In this document: positions 6,982 to 15,385 of the stretch, in pieces
Numbering within the stretch: the stretch's first letter is position 1
How the letters are laid out: every line of letters starts with the position of its first letter
The notes under the pieces: generated by a model
What the model was told of the DNA's origin: nothing
Seen by the model: the letters and a program-made list of their open reading frames with translations, nothing else
Databases searched by the model: none
Translations under genes and position numbers: made by a program
From: Bradyrhizobium sp. WSM471
GTDB taxonomy: Bacteria > Pseudomonadota > Alphaproteobacteria > Rhizobiales > Xanthobacteraceae
NCBI RefSeq assembly: GCF_000244915.1
Contig: NZ_CM001442.1
Coordinates: forward strand, 7,182,012 to 7,246,011
Length of the DNA stretch: 64,000 nucleotides
Reading direction: 5' to 3'

Positions 6982-9062
6982 CAGGCAGCCTTCGGGGCGT
7001 CGAGCAGGCCGCGACGGCGCAAGAGCGCGTCCGGCTCCGGCGGCCGGCCGCGGAAGGCCTCATAGGCGGCTTCCGGATCGACCGATCCGCCGCTCGAGTA
7101 GATGTCGTCGTGCAGGCGCTTTGCGACGGCGGGATCGAAGATGTCGCCGGCTTCCTCAAATGCACCGAAGGCGTCGGCGTCCATCACCTCCGACCACATG
7201 TAGCTGTAATAGCCGGCCGCATAATGATCGCCGGTGAAGATGTGACCGAATTGCGTCGGACGGTGACGCAGCGAGATCTCCTCGGGCATGCCGATCTTTT
7301 CCAGCTCGCGTCTCTCGAAGGCGCGGACATCCTGCGCGGCGGAAGCCGGTTGAGTGTGGAATTCGAGATCGATCAGCGCCGAAGAGACGAACTCGACGGT
7401 GGCAAAACCCTGGTTGAATTTTCGGGCGGCCATGAACCTTTGCAGCAGATCGTCCGGCAGCGGCTCGCTCGTCTGGTAATGGCGGGCGAACTGCTGCAGC
7501 ACCTCGGGCCGCTCCTGCCAGTGCTCATAGAGCTGCGAAGGCAATTCGACGAAGTCGGTGAACACGGAGGTGCCCGACAACGACGGATAGGTCACGTTTG
7601 AGAGCATCCCGTGCAGGCCGTGGCCGAACTCGTGGAACAGGGTGCGGGCGTCGTCGGGCGACAGCAACGAGGGTTCCCCATCCGCGCCCTTGGAGAAGTT
7701 GCAGATGTTGAGGATCAGCGGCGCGACCTCGCCGTCGAGCTTCTGCTGGTCGCGCAGCGAGGTCATCCAGGCGCCGGAGCGCTTCGATGGCCGGGCGAAG
7801 TAGTCGCCATAGAACAGCGCCTTGTGCTTGCCGTCCCGCCCCTTCATCTCCCAGACCCGGACGTCCGGATGCCAGACCGGCACATCCTTGCGCTCCTCGA
7901 AGGTGACGCCGAACAGGCGCGTGGCGCAGTCGAAGGCGGCCGCGATCATGTGATCAAGCGCGAGATAGGGCTTGATCGCGGCGTCGTCGAAATTGGCGCG
8001 CTGAAGGCGCAGCTTTTCGGCGTAGAAGCGCCAGTCCCAGGGGGCGAGCTTGAAATTGCCGCCCTCCTCCGTGATCAGCGCCTGCATGTCGTCGCGGTCG
8101 GCGAGCGCCCGCGCCCGCGCCGGCTTCCAGACCCGCTCCAGAAGGCCGCGCACCGCTTCCGGCGTCTTGGCCATGGAATCCTCGAGCCGGTAGGCCGCGA
8201 AGGTCGGGTAACCCAGGAGATTGGCGCTTTCCTCGCGCAGCTTCAGGACCTCGACGATGGTCGCGTTGTTGTCGTTGGCATTGCCGTTGTCGCCCCGCGC
8301 GGTGAAGGCCTTGTAGACCTTCTCGCGCAGGTCACGCCGGGCCGAGCTCTTCAGGAACTGTTCGACCGAGGAGCGCGACAGGGTGACGATGGCCTTGCCG
8401 GCCATGCCGCGTTCTTCTGCCGCAGCCTTGGCGCTGGCGACAAAACTCTCCGGCAGGCCCTGGCGGTCGGCTTCGCCGAGCTCCATGAACCATTCCTGCT
8501 CGTCGCCGAGCAGATGATGACTGAAGCTGGTGCCGAGCTGGGCTAATCTCTCGTTGATCTCCGCCATCCGCGTCTTGGCCTCTTCGGAGAGGCCGGCACC
8601 GGAGCGGTGGAAGCGGGTGTAGGTGCGCTCGAGCAAGCGGAGCTGTTCCGGTGTCAGACCGAGATTGGCGCGGTTCTCGTGCAGCTGGGCGATGCGGCCA
8701 AACAGCACGGCGTTCATCATGATCGGATTCCAGTGCCGCGCCATCCGCAAGGAAACCTCCTTGTCGATCTCCAGAATGGCCGGGTTGGAATGCGCCGAGA
8801 CGAGGTCGTAGAAGACCGACGCGACCTTGCTGAGCAGCTTGCCCGAGCGCTCCAGCGCCGTGATGGTGTTGGCGAAGTCGGCCGCGGTCGGGTCGTTGGT
8901 GATCGCTGCGATCTCGGCGGAGTGGTCGGCGAAGGCCTGCTCGAAGGCCGGGAGGAAGTGCTCCGGCTTGATCTCGTCGAAGGGCGGGGTCGCAAACGGC
9001 GTCACCCAGGCCTTCAGCAGCGGGTTGGTCTCGGAGTCCGTAGTTTGGCGGGGTTCTGACAT
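6981..9062 (-). CDS. M3 family metallopeptidase (oligopeptidase A / Dcp type)
   Basis: 693 residues, the usual size of the PrlC/Dcp group. The zinc site is DDARTLFHEFGHGLHGML near residue 475 (HEFGH is the HExxH motif). FVELPSQLYEHWQ follows, with the third zinc ligand Glu in the FVELPSQ segment, and further on DHYAAGYYSYMWSEVMDADAF, the Tyr-rich substrate loop. The N-terminus (NPLLKAWVTPFATPPFDEIK) is the family start, and there is no signal peptide, so the enzyme is cytosolic. It degrades short peptides. The start is ATG at 9062. The stop shares one base with the DUF1007 start, an unusual partner for a peptidase. Confidence 0.94.
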   Translation of the reverse strand: MSEPRQTTDSETNPLLKAWVTPFATPPFDEIKPEHFLPAFEQAFADHSAEIAAITNDPTAADFANTITALERSGKLLSKVASVFYDLVSAHSNPAILEIDKEVSLRMARHWNPIMMNAVLFGRIAQLHENRANLGLTPEQLRLLERTYTRFHRSGAGLSEEAKTRMAEINERLAQLGTSFSHHLLGDEQEWFMELGEADRQGLPESFVASAKAAAEERGMAGKAIVTLSRSSVEQFLKSSARRDLREKVYKAFTARGDNGNANDNNATIVEVLKLREESANLLGYPTFAAYRLEDSMAKTPEAVRGLLERVWKPARARALADRDDMQALITEEGGNFKLAPWDWRFYAEKLRLQRANFDDAAIKPYLALDHMIAAAFDCATRLFGVTFEERKDVPVWHPDVRVWEMKGRDGKHKALFYGDYFARPSKRSGAWMTSLRDQQKLDGEVAPLILNICNFSKGADGEPSLLSPDDARTLFHEFGHGLHGMLSNVTYPSLSGTSVFTDFVELPSQLYEHWQERPEVLQQFARHYQTSEPLPDDLLQRFMAARKFNQGFATVEFVSSALIDLEFHTQPASAAQDVRAFERRELEKIGMPEEISLRHRPTQFGHIFTGDHYAAGYYSYMWSEVMDADAFGAFEEAGDIFDPAVAKRLHDDIYSSGGSVDPEAAYEAFRGRPPEPDALLRRRGLLDAPKAA

Positions 9063-9197
9063 TACAAGTCCCGATTTGTGGCTCGATTGTTGCGGCCAGC
9101 TATAGCACGCGATGGGGCTTTTTTGGGCCATTTGCCCTTGCTCCCGGCTGCCTTTTCGGGGAGATTGCGGCCCTCCAAGCCTAGGACCCCTGAGCTC

Positions 9198-9452
9198 ATG
9201 AACGCGACCTCCTCGTCTTCCCGTCGGATCGTCTGGCCGAGCGTCATCACCGTCATCAGCGCCGCCATCCTGATCGGCGCCGAGGTGTTCGGCGCGGCGT
9301 TTGCCGGCGGCTGGGCGCTCGCGATCCTGTTCGGGCTGGGCGAGCAGGGCACGCATATCCTTCAGGCCGCGCTGTTTGCGCTCGGCGTGCTCGTGATGAC
9401 TGCCTTCATCCGCGCCGCTCAGCGCGTCGAGCCGTTCACGAAGCGCGGCTGA
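9198..9452 (+). CDS. Small two-helix membrane protein, unknown function
   Basis: 84 residues. Two hydrophobic segments (IVWPSVITVISAAILIGAEV through AGGWALAILFGLG, and ILQAALFALGVLVMTAFI) are separated by a short loop and followed by a basic tail (RAAQRVEPFTKRG). The gene is divergent from the M3 peptidase gene, with 135 bp between the starts. No family was recognised. Similar short double-helix proteins are common in Bradyrhizobium next to peptidase genes, but no function can be given. Confidence 0.65.
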   Translation: MNATSSSSRRIVWPSVITVISAAILIGAEVFGAAFAGGWALAILFGLGEQGTHILQAALFALGVLVMTAFIRAAQRVEPFTKRG

Positions 9453-9589
9453 CACTTCCTCGCGCCCGAGACACGCGCGCAGAAACTTAACGCGCGTTCA
9501 TCTTCCGCGTCGCTCGCGCAACACTTCGCAAGCAGATGTTAGGCAATTCTGCTCGCAGCCTAAAAAATCTCTTGCGAACCAGAGTCAAA

Positions 9590-9905
9590 ACACTTATGTG
9601 CGGATTGCCCAATTTCGCACGTGCCTGTGGTCGTGTGTCAGTCGGTAGGTATCCGGACAAGAGGCCGGACAGCCGCCAAGGGGTGAAGAAGCCGAGGGGC
9701 TCTTCGGAAGTGTGGAAGTCGGAAGGCTCTTAGCCGGAAGACGAAAGCAAACCCGGAGCGTCCAGCATCTCTCTCAAAGAGATGCCTTGTCGAAGGTGAC
9801 TTTGCTCTTTGCAACCGTGACTGGCAGCCGGAGGCGAACCGGCGCACCCCGCTCTCAACGGGGGACGCGACTTAAAGCAACGACGGATCGGGCTTTTTTG
9901 GTCTC
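9590..9905 (+). ncRNA. Structured leader of ornithine decarboxylase, candidate speF cis-regulatory RNA
   Basis: There is no convincing gene between 9453 and 10118 upstream of the ornithine decarboxylase gene. The stretch holds a series of hairpins: GTGCG/CGCAC at 9598-9620, TCCGG/CCGGA near 9652-9669, a perfect 8-bp stem GCATCTCT/AGAGATGC at 9765-9785 with loop CTCAA, and CCCCG-CTCTCAA-CGGGG at 9847-9863. The last two stems have similar CTCAA-containing loops. A T6 run follows GGATCGGGC at 9895-9900, possibly an attenuator. Alphaproteobacterial ornithine decarboxylase genes are known to carry the speF RNA motif in this place. The boundaries are approximate. Confidence 0.55.
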
Positions 9906-10118
9906 TACCGGCAGTCCAACGCCGGCGCGGGCTACTGAAAAGGCTTGTCCTTCATTGCCAGGTGTGCGGGCGGGAACATTCCCAACCAATCCACGGCAGC
10001 ACAGTCTGATGTGAGTCTTTGGCTCGTCGCGCCTCCATCGCGCGATCTGGCCGGAGCGCTCTTATCCGACGTCATTTTTTGAACGGATCCCCGTCGCTGG
10101 GCCGTTTGGGAGAGTGCT

Positions 10119-11261
10119 ATGACCGACCGTATCCAGGAATTCCTGCGCAACCGCCGCAGCGAGGGCCTCGACACCGAACCGTGCCTCGTCGTCGACCTCG
10201 AAGTCGTGCGCGACAATTACCAGACCTTTGCCAAGGCGCTGCCCGACAGCCGCGTGTTCTATGCCGTCAAGGCGAACCCGGCGCCGGAAGTGCTGGCTTT
10301 GCTCGCCTCCATGGGCTCCTGCTTCGACACCGCGACGGTCGCCGAGATCGAGATGGCGTTGGCCGCCGGTGCGACGCCCGACCGCATCTCCTTCGGCAAC
10401 ACGATCAAGAAGGAGCGCGACATCGCGCGCGCCTTCGCGCTCGGCATTCGGCTGTTCGCGGTCGATTGCACCGCCGAAGTCGAGAAGGTCGCCCGTGCCG
10501 CGCCCGGCGCAAAGGTGTTCTGCCGCATCCTCTATGACTGCGCCGGCGCCGAATGGCCGCTGTCGCGCAAGTTCGGCTGCGACCCGGAGATGGCCGTCGA
10601 CGTGCTCGATGTTGCCAAGCGTCTGGGCCTGGAGCCGTGCGGCATCTCCTTCCATGTCGGCTCGCAGCAGCGCAAGGTGAAGGCGTGGGACCGTGCGTTG
10701 GCGATGGCCTCGCAGGTGTTCCGCGACTGTGCCGAGCGCGGCATCAACCTGACCATGGTCAACATGGGCGGCGGCTTCCCGACCAAGTACCTGAAGGACG
10801 TGCCGCCGGTGGTGACCTACGGGCGCTCGATCTTCCGCGCGCTGCGCAAGCACTTCGGCAACCAGATTCCGGAGACCATCATCGAGCCGGGCCGCGGCAT
10901 GGTCGGCAACGCCGGCATCATCGAATCCGAAGTCGTGCTCATCTCGAAGAAGAGCGACGAGGACGAGGTGCGCTGGGTCTATCTGGACATCGGCAAGTTC
11001 GGCGGTCTCGCCGAGACCATGGACGAGTCGATCCGTTACGCCATCCGCACCCCGCATGACGGCGCGGACATGACGCCGTGCGTGCTCGCTGGCCCGACCT
11101 GCGACAGCGCCGACGTGCTGTACGAGAAGAACCCGTATCCGCTTCCGGTGACGCTCGAGATCGGCGACAAGCTGCTGATCGAAGGCACCGGGGCCTATAC
11201 GTCAACCTACTCGGCGGTGGCGTTCAACGGCATCCCGCCGCTGAAGACCTACCACATCTGA
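10119..11261 (+). CDS. speF: Ornithine decarboxylase (type III PLP, alanine-racemase fold)
   Basis: 380 residues. The PLP Lys is K51 in RVFYAVKANPAPEVLALLAS. Further marks are SFHVGSQQ (176-183), GGGFPTKY, EPGRGMVG (256-263) for the cofactor phosphate, and the catalytic Cys-Asp at C328-D329 in LAGPTCDSADVLYEKNPYPL. CDS in this loop is shared by ornithine and ornithine/lysine decarboxylases of the eukaryotic-like fold. It makes putrescine in the cytosol, and homospermidine synthase for the next step is encoded at 12548. GGGAGAGTGCT precedes the ATG. The roughly 400-nt structured leader upstream suggests polyamine or ornithine feedback. A mixed ornithine/lysine specificity cannot be excluded. 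Confidence 0.95.
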   Translation: MTDRIQEFLRNRRSEGLDTEPCLVVDLEVVRDNYQTFAKALPDSRVFYAVKANPAPEVLALLASMGSCFDTATVAEIEMALAAGATPDRISFGNTIKKERDIARAFALGIRLFAVDCTAEVEKVARAAPGAKVFCRILYDCAGAEWPLSRKFGCDPEMAVDVLDVAKRLGLEPCGISFHVGSQQRKVKAWDRALAMASQVFRDCAERGINLTMVNMGGGFPTKYLKDVPPVVTYGRSIFRALRKHFGNQIPETIIEPGRGMVGNAGIIESEVVLISKKSDEDEVRWVYLDIGKFGGLAETMDESIRYAIRTPHDGADMTPCVLAGPTCDSADVLYEKNPYPLPVTLEIGDKLLIEGTGAYTSTYSAVAFNGIPPLKTYHI

Positions 11262-11291
11262 TCCGCCTCTCGTCTGAGGCCTGACGAACCC

Positions 11292-11313
11292 GGGAGCCGG
11301 CTTGCCGGCTCCC
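11292..11313 (+). terminator. Perfect GC hairpin after ornithine decarboxylase
   Basis: The arms GGGAGCCGGC and GCCGGCTCCC pair over 10 bp with a 2-nt loop, 31 bp after the decarboxylase stop. There is no T-run behind it, so it may be a weak terminator or an mRNA 3' stabiliser rather than a classical intrinsic terminator. Confidence 0.5.
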
Positions 11314-11391
11314 TCCCTGACATTTCGATCTGACGACGCCTTGGACCGGCGTGCTTTGCGCACGTCGGTTTCAAGCGGGGACTGACGCGCC

Positions 11392-11979
11392 ATGACTGCT
11401 CTTCGGAAGACACAGGTTGACCCCACCTCGAAAGCCGCTCCGTTCGCGATCCGCAGCGAGCGTGCTGCCGACGTTGCGATGCGTGAAGTGCTGCTCGATG
11501 CGTCCTTTGGCGAGAACCGCCATGGCCGCACCTGCCAGCGCCTGCGTGACGGACGCGCACCCGCTGCCGGCCTTGCGCTGGCCGCGATGCGCGAGGGGAA
11601 ACTCGTGGGAACCGTGCGGCTGTGGCACGTCAGCGCCGGAGGCAGGCCCGCTCTGGTCCTCGGACCGCTGGCGGTGGACCCTGCCTGCCGCGAGCTCGGG
11701 ATCGGCGCCGCGCTGATGCAACAAGCGCTGGCTGCCGCCCGGGCGCGCGGACATGCCGCCGTGATCCTGCTCGGCGACGCCCCTTACTACGCCCGCTTCG
11801 GATTCTCGCATGAGAGGACCGGCGAGCTGTCGCTGCCCGGCCCGTTCGAGCGCGACCGCCTGCTGGCGATCGAATTCCAGGCCGGTGCGCTCGATGGCGC
11901 CGCGGGGATGATCGTCCCGACTGGCGCGACCCTGCCCAAACGGAGGGTAGTTCGCGGCCTCGAGGCGCGCGCGGCGTAA
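11392..11979 (+). CDS. GNAT family N-acetyltransferase
   Basis: 195 residues. It shows the GNAT core: FAIRSERAADVAMREVLLDA (strand 1 and helix 1), LVGTVRLWHV, LVLGPLAVDPACRELGIGAALM (strand 4 and the acetyl-CoA pyrophosphate loop, here RELGIGAAL), and AVILLGDAPYYARFGFSHER (strand 5 with the usual YYxxxGF). It belongs to the YhbS-like acetyltransferases. It lies between ornithine decarboxylase and RidA in a polyamine cluster, so acetylation of a polyamine or related amine is possible but unproven. The start follows a 130-bp gap, so it may have its own promoter. Confidence 0.85.
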   Translation: MTALRKTQVDPTSKAAPFAIRSERAADVAMREVLLDASFGENRHGRTCQRLRDGRAPAAGLALAAMREGKLVGTVRLWHVSAGGRPALVLGPLAVDPACRELGIGAALMQQALAAARARGHAAVILLGDAPYYARFGFSHERTGELSLPGPFERDRLLAIEFQAGALDGAAGMIVPTGATLPKRRVVRGLEARAA

Positions 11980-12113
11980 GGGATTGCCATGATCGCAATA
12001 CCAAAGCCGCGCCGAGCGGAGATGCTCGCGCGTGCCCTTTGCTTTAGGGTTGCGCGGGGCTGAGAAACGCCCTTTAACCCGCCAAACGCCCCCTTCAGTC
12101 GAGGCCCACGACC

Positions 12114-12503
12114 ATGTCCCGTCGCCTGATCTCCACCGGCTCTCCGCTTGAGAAGACCGTCGGCTACAGCCGCGCCGTGATCGACGGCGAGTTCGCCTTC
12201 GTCGCGGGAACCACAGGCTATGACTACACAACGATGACGATGCCGGCCGATGTCACGAGCCAGTCACGCAACTGCTTCAAGACCATCGAAGCCGCCCTGC
12301 AGGAGGGCGGATTCGAGATGGCCGATATCGTCCGTGCGACCTATTACGTCACCGACGCCAGCTATATCGATGCCCATTTCGCTGTCTGCGGCGACGTTCT
12401 CGGTGACATCAGGCCGGCCGCGACCTTGCTGGTCGTCAGCGGCCTCGCCAAGCCCGAGATGAAGGTCGAGATCGAAGTCACCGCCAAGCGCCGTAACGCT
12501 TGA
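12114..12503 (+). CDS. RidA family enamine/imine deaminase
   Basis: 129 residues with the YjgF/YER057c/UK114 fold: the start SRRLISTGSPLEKTVGYSRA, then the segment EFAFVAGTTGYDY, NCFKTIEAALQEGGFEMADI, VRATYYVTD and the C-terminal KPEMKVEIEVTAKRR. The usual active-site Arg falls in VRATYY; the canonical PxxxVE end appears here as PEMKVEIEV. RidA enzymes hydrolyse reactive 2-aminoacrylate-type imines released by PLP enzymes. The location between a PLP decarboxylase and homospermidine synthase, which proceeds through imine intermediates, fits a protective role. Confidence 0.85.
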   Translation: MSRRLISTGSPLEKTVGYSRAVIDGEFAFVAGTTGYDYTTMTMPADVTSQSRNCFKTIEAALQEGGFEMADIVRATYYVTDASYIDAHFAVCGDVLGDIRPAATLLVVSGLAKPEMKVEIEVTAKRRNA

Positions 12504-12547
12504 TCCCCCATCCTTTGTTCGCCAGCACGTTCCGGAGAAACCATCCC

Positions 12548-13990
12548 ATGAGCCCCGCCTCGCAGATCTACGCGAAGATCACCGGTCCCATCGTCATGGT
12601 CGGCTTCGGCTCCATCGGCAAGGGCACGCTGCCGCTGATCGAGCGGCATCTCGACTACGACAAGTCGCGCGTCACCGTGATCGATCCCAAGGACGAGGGT
12701 CGCAAAGCGCATTGCGAGAAGCACAATGTGCGCTTCATCCAGAAGGGCGTGACCAAGGACAATTATCGGGAGTTGCTGACCCCGCTGCTCACTGAAGGCG
12801 GTGGCCAGGGCTTTTGCGTCAATCTCTCGGTCGACACCGGCTCAACCGACATCATGGAGCTCTGCAACGAGCTCGGCGCTCTCTATATCGACACCGTCAA
12901 CGAGCCCTGGCTCGGCTTCTATTTCGATTCGTCGAAGGGCCCGGAGGCGCGCTCCAACTACGCCCTTCGCGAGGCGACGCTGGCCGCCAAGAAGGCGCGC
13001 CCCGCGGGCTCGACGACGGCCGTCTCCTGTTGTGGCGCCAATCCCGGCATGGTCTCGTTTTTCGTGAAGCAGGCGCTGCTCAACGTCGCCGCCGATCTGA
13101 AGCTCAATGCCCCCAAGCCGAAAACCAAAGCCGAATGGGCGGACTTGATGCGACAAGCCGGCATCAAGGGCATCCACATCGCTGAACGCGACACCCAGCG
13201 CTCCAAGAAGCCGAAAGAGCCGGATGTCTTCGTCAACACCTGGTCGGTGGAAGGTTTCCTGTCGGAAGGCGTGCAGCCATCAGAACTCGGCTGGGGCACT
13301 CATGAAAAATGGATGCCCGAAAATGCGCGGACTCACGAAGCCGGCTGTGGCGCTGCCATCTATCTGATGCAGCCCGGCGCCAACACACGCGTGCGCACCT
13401 GGTGCCCGACCCGCGGCGCGCAGTATGGCTTCCTCGTCACCCACAACGAGTCGATCTCGATCGCCGACTATTTCACCGTGCGCGATGCATCGGGCACGGC
13501 GGTCTATCGGCCGACCTGCCACTACGCCTATCATCCGGCTGACGATGCCGTGCTGTCGCTGCACGAGATGTTCGGCCGCGCCGCGAAGATGCAGGAAAAG
13601 CACCACATCCTCGACGAGAACGAGATCGTCGACGGTATCGACGAACTCGGTGTGCTGCTGTTCGGCCATGACAACAACGCCTACTGGTACGGCTCGCAGC
13701 TCTCCATCGAAGAGACCCGCAAGCTCGCGCCCTATCAGAACGCCACCGGCCTGCAAGTGACGTCCGCCGTGCTCGGCGGCATGGTGTGGGCGCTCGAAAA
13801 CCCGAACGAGGGCATCGTCGAAGCCGACGAGATGGATTTCGATCGTCTGTTGGAAATCCAGCTGCCGTATCTCGGCCCGGTGAAGGGCTTCTACACCGAC
13901 TGGACGCCGCTGACGGATCGTCCGGGACTGTTCCCGGAAGATATCGACACGAGCGATCCCTGGCAGTTCCGGAACGTTCTGGTGCGGTGA
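12548..13990 (+). CDS. hss: Homospermidine synthase
   Basis: 480 residues, the length of bacterial homospermidine synthases. The Rossmann NAD site is at the start (GPIVMVGFGSIGKGTLPLIE, about 12-30). Further family segments are TGSTDIMELCNELGALYIDT, STTAVSCCGANPGMVSFFVK, IHIAERDTQRSKKPK, EVFVN-like VFVNTWSVEGFLSEG, and LFGHDNNAYWYGSQLSIEET near the C-terminal third. The enzyme uses NAD to oxidise putrescine and joins the aminobutyl group to a second putrescine, giving sym-homospermidine, the main polyamine of many rhizobia. The ATG at 12548 follows GGAGAAACC, 44 bp after the RidA stop. Together with the decarboxylase at 10119 the pathway from ornithine to homospermidine is complete. Confidence 0.96.
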   Translation: MSPASQIYAKITGPIVMVGFGSIGKGTLPLIERHLDYDKSRVTVIDPKDEGRKAHCEKHNVRFIQKGVTKDNYRELLTPLLTEGGGQGFCVNLSVDTGSTDIMELCNELGALYIDTVNEPWLGFYFDSSKGPEARSNYALREATLAAKKARPAGSTTAVSCCGANPGMVSFFVKQALLNVAADLKLNAPKPKTKAEWADLMRQAGIKGIHIAERDTQRSKKPKEPDVFVNTWSVEGFLSEGVQPSELGWGTHEKWMPENARTHEAGCGAAIYLMQPGANTRVRTWCPTRGAQYGFLVTHNESISIADYFTVRDASGTAVYRPTCHYAYHPADDAVLSLHEMFGRAAKMQEKHHILDENEIVDGIDELGVLLFGHDNNAYWYGSQLSIEETRKLAPYQNATGLQVTSAVLGGMVWALENPNEGIVEADEMDFDRLLEIQLPYLGPVKGFYTDWTPLTDRPGLFPEDIDTSDPWQFRNVLVR

Positions 13991-14014
13991 GGGACCGTCG
14001 CGCCTCGCCCACTG

Positions 14015-14180
14015 CTGTCATGCCCCGCGACCCGGCTACGCCAAGGCTTCGCCGAGGTTGAGGTCCAGGCGCGCCGAAGCTTTAGCGTAGGTGGCAGGCG
14101 GGCATCCAGTACGCCGGCCTCTCCGTATCCACGCACAGCCTCTGGAATACTGGATCGTCCGCCTTCGCGGACGATGACAG
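14015..14180. repeat. Intergenic palindromic repeat, family C (CTGTCAT...ATGACAG)
   Basis: The outer arms CTGTCATGCCCCGCG and CGCGGACGATGACAG, and inner arms GGCATCCAGTACGC and TGGAATACTGGATCGTCCGC, nest within 166 bp. It lies between the homospermidine synthase stop and a convergent small gene. It is an interspersed Bradyrhizobium-type palindrome and codes for nothing recognisable. Confidence 0.7.
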
Positions 14181-14201
14181 CGTTCGCGGAGGATGCAGAA
14201 C

Positions 14202-14537
14202 CTACTTCCTCTCGATCGGCGGCGCGATCTTCTCGGCCGGCGCCGGCGGCAATGCTGGTTTCGCCGCGCCCGCAGCGCCCTGCGTCTGCGGGTCGGGCCG
14301 CGCCGGCTCCGGGGCGGGCGTGGTCGGCCGGTCGCCGCCGGGCTTGGCTTCCGCGGGCTTGTTCTGATCGTCGGACGGCGTGCCCTGAAGCGGTTGCGTC
14401 GCCTGGGCGGTCTGCATCCGGGTCTCGGCGCGGATTTGCGCCAGCGACATGCCTGACACCACAACGCCGGCTGCGAACAGCGAGCAGGCGACCATCAGGT
14501 CGAGCTTCAGTCTGCGCTTGTCATATTGGCCGGGCAT
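14202..14537 (-). CDS. Small single-helix protein with Pro/Ala-rich tail, unknown function
   Basis: 111 residues from ATG at 14537, preceded by AAAGGCGGTGAT. A basic N-terminus (PGQYDKRRLKLD) and one hydrophobic helix (LMVACSLFAAGVVVSGMSLA, about 13-33) suggest an N-in anchored or exported protein. The rest is low-complexity Pro/Ala/Lys/Glu (PAEAKPGGDRPTTPAPEPAR and so on), probably disordered and periplasmic. No domain was recognised. It ends close to family C repeats and is followed upstream by the MgtC-like gene in the same direction (101-bp gap). Confidence 0.6.
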   Translation of the reverse strand: MPGQYDKRRLKLDLMVACSLFAAGVVVSGMSLAQIRAETRMQTAQATQPLQGTPSDDQNKPAEAKPGGDRPTTPAPEPARPDPQTQGAAGAAKPALPPAPAEKIAPPIERK

Positions 14538-14638
14538 GTCGATCACCGCCTTTGTCCTCGGGATCAACGAAATCGCCGGTCTGCGGTTCCCTGCCAATGG
14601 CCGCCGGAACCCGACGCCTGCGCGCCCCATCGCCGCGC

Positions 14639-15355
14639 TCAATCCGTGGTGCTGACTTCCCAGGTGGCGTGGCGGACGCCGGGGAGGTGCTGGAGATCGG
14701 TCGCCACCGCATTCAGTTCGTTCGGATCGACGGCGGTCGCGACCAGCTTTGCCACGATCTCGATCAGATCGTCCCCGGTTTCGACCATGTCGATATCGGC
14801 CACCAGATATTTTGCGCCCTCAAGCTTCTCGACCAGCCGGTCACGCATGTCGGGCAAAGCGTCCGGTGCGACCGCGAGCTTGAAGTAATAGGTCGCCTCG
14901 GAGGTCTTCTCGTTCAATGGGATGCGGTTGATGGCGTTGACCAGCGGCCGCAGCATGGTGTTCCCGGCAATCACGAACACCGTCAGCGCCGCGGCCTGCG
15001 CGACCATGTCGGCGCCGGCGCAGGAGCCGACCGCAGCCGAAGCCCAAAGCGTCGCCGCGGTATTGAGCCCGCGCACGTCCATGCCCTGCTTCATGATGAC
15101 GCCGGCGCCGAGGAAGCCGATGCCCGAGACGACGTAGGAGATCACCCGCACCGCGCCGTCAGCGCCGGTCAGGTGCATGGCGAGATCGACGAAGGCGGCG
15201 GCGCCGACCGCGACCAGCACATTGGTACGCAGGCCCGCGGTGCGCTGGCGATACTGCCGCTCGGCGCCGATCAGTGTGCCCAGCACGAAGGCCGTGAACA
15301 GGCTGACCAGCGTGTCCGCAAAGTCAGCGATCTGGAAGGTCGTCAGAAACCGCAT
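14639..15355 (-). CDS. MgtC/SapB family membrane protein with C-terminal ACT-like domain
   Basis: 238 residues. The N-terminal half is the MgtC membrane domain: SLFTAFVLGTLIGAERQYRQ with the conserved GxxIGxERQ, RTAGLRTNVLVAVGAAAFVD, ISYVVSGIGFLGAGVIMKQG and VRGLNTAATLWASAAVGSCA. The C-terminal half (about 150-238, FKLAVAPDALPDMRDRLVEK to VATDLQHLPGVRHATWEVS) resembles the ACT-like soluble domain of the MgtC group. MgtC is linked to growth at low Mg2+ and to control of the F-type ATP synthase in pathogens; the role in free-living alphaproteobacteria is not clear. The gene is monocistronic as far as visible and sits just after the zinc cluster. Confidence 0.88.
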   Translation of the reverse strand: MRFLTTFQIADFADTLVSLFTAFVLGTLIGAERQYRQRTAGLRTNVLVAVGAAAFVDLAMHLTGADGAVRVISYVVSGIGFLGAGVIMKQGMDVRGLNTAATLWASAAVGSCAGADMVAQAAALTVFVIAGNTMLRPLVNAINRIPLNEKTSEATYYFKLAVAPDALPDMRDRLVEKLEGAKYLVADIDMVETGDDLIEIVAKLVATAVDPNELNAVATDLQHLPGVRHATWEVSTTD

Positions 15356-15385
15356 GGCCCCATCTACGGTCAGAACGATGACAGC

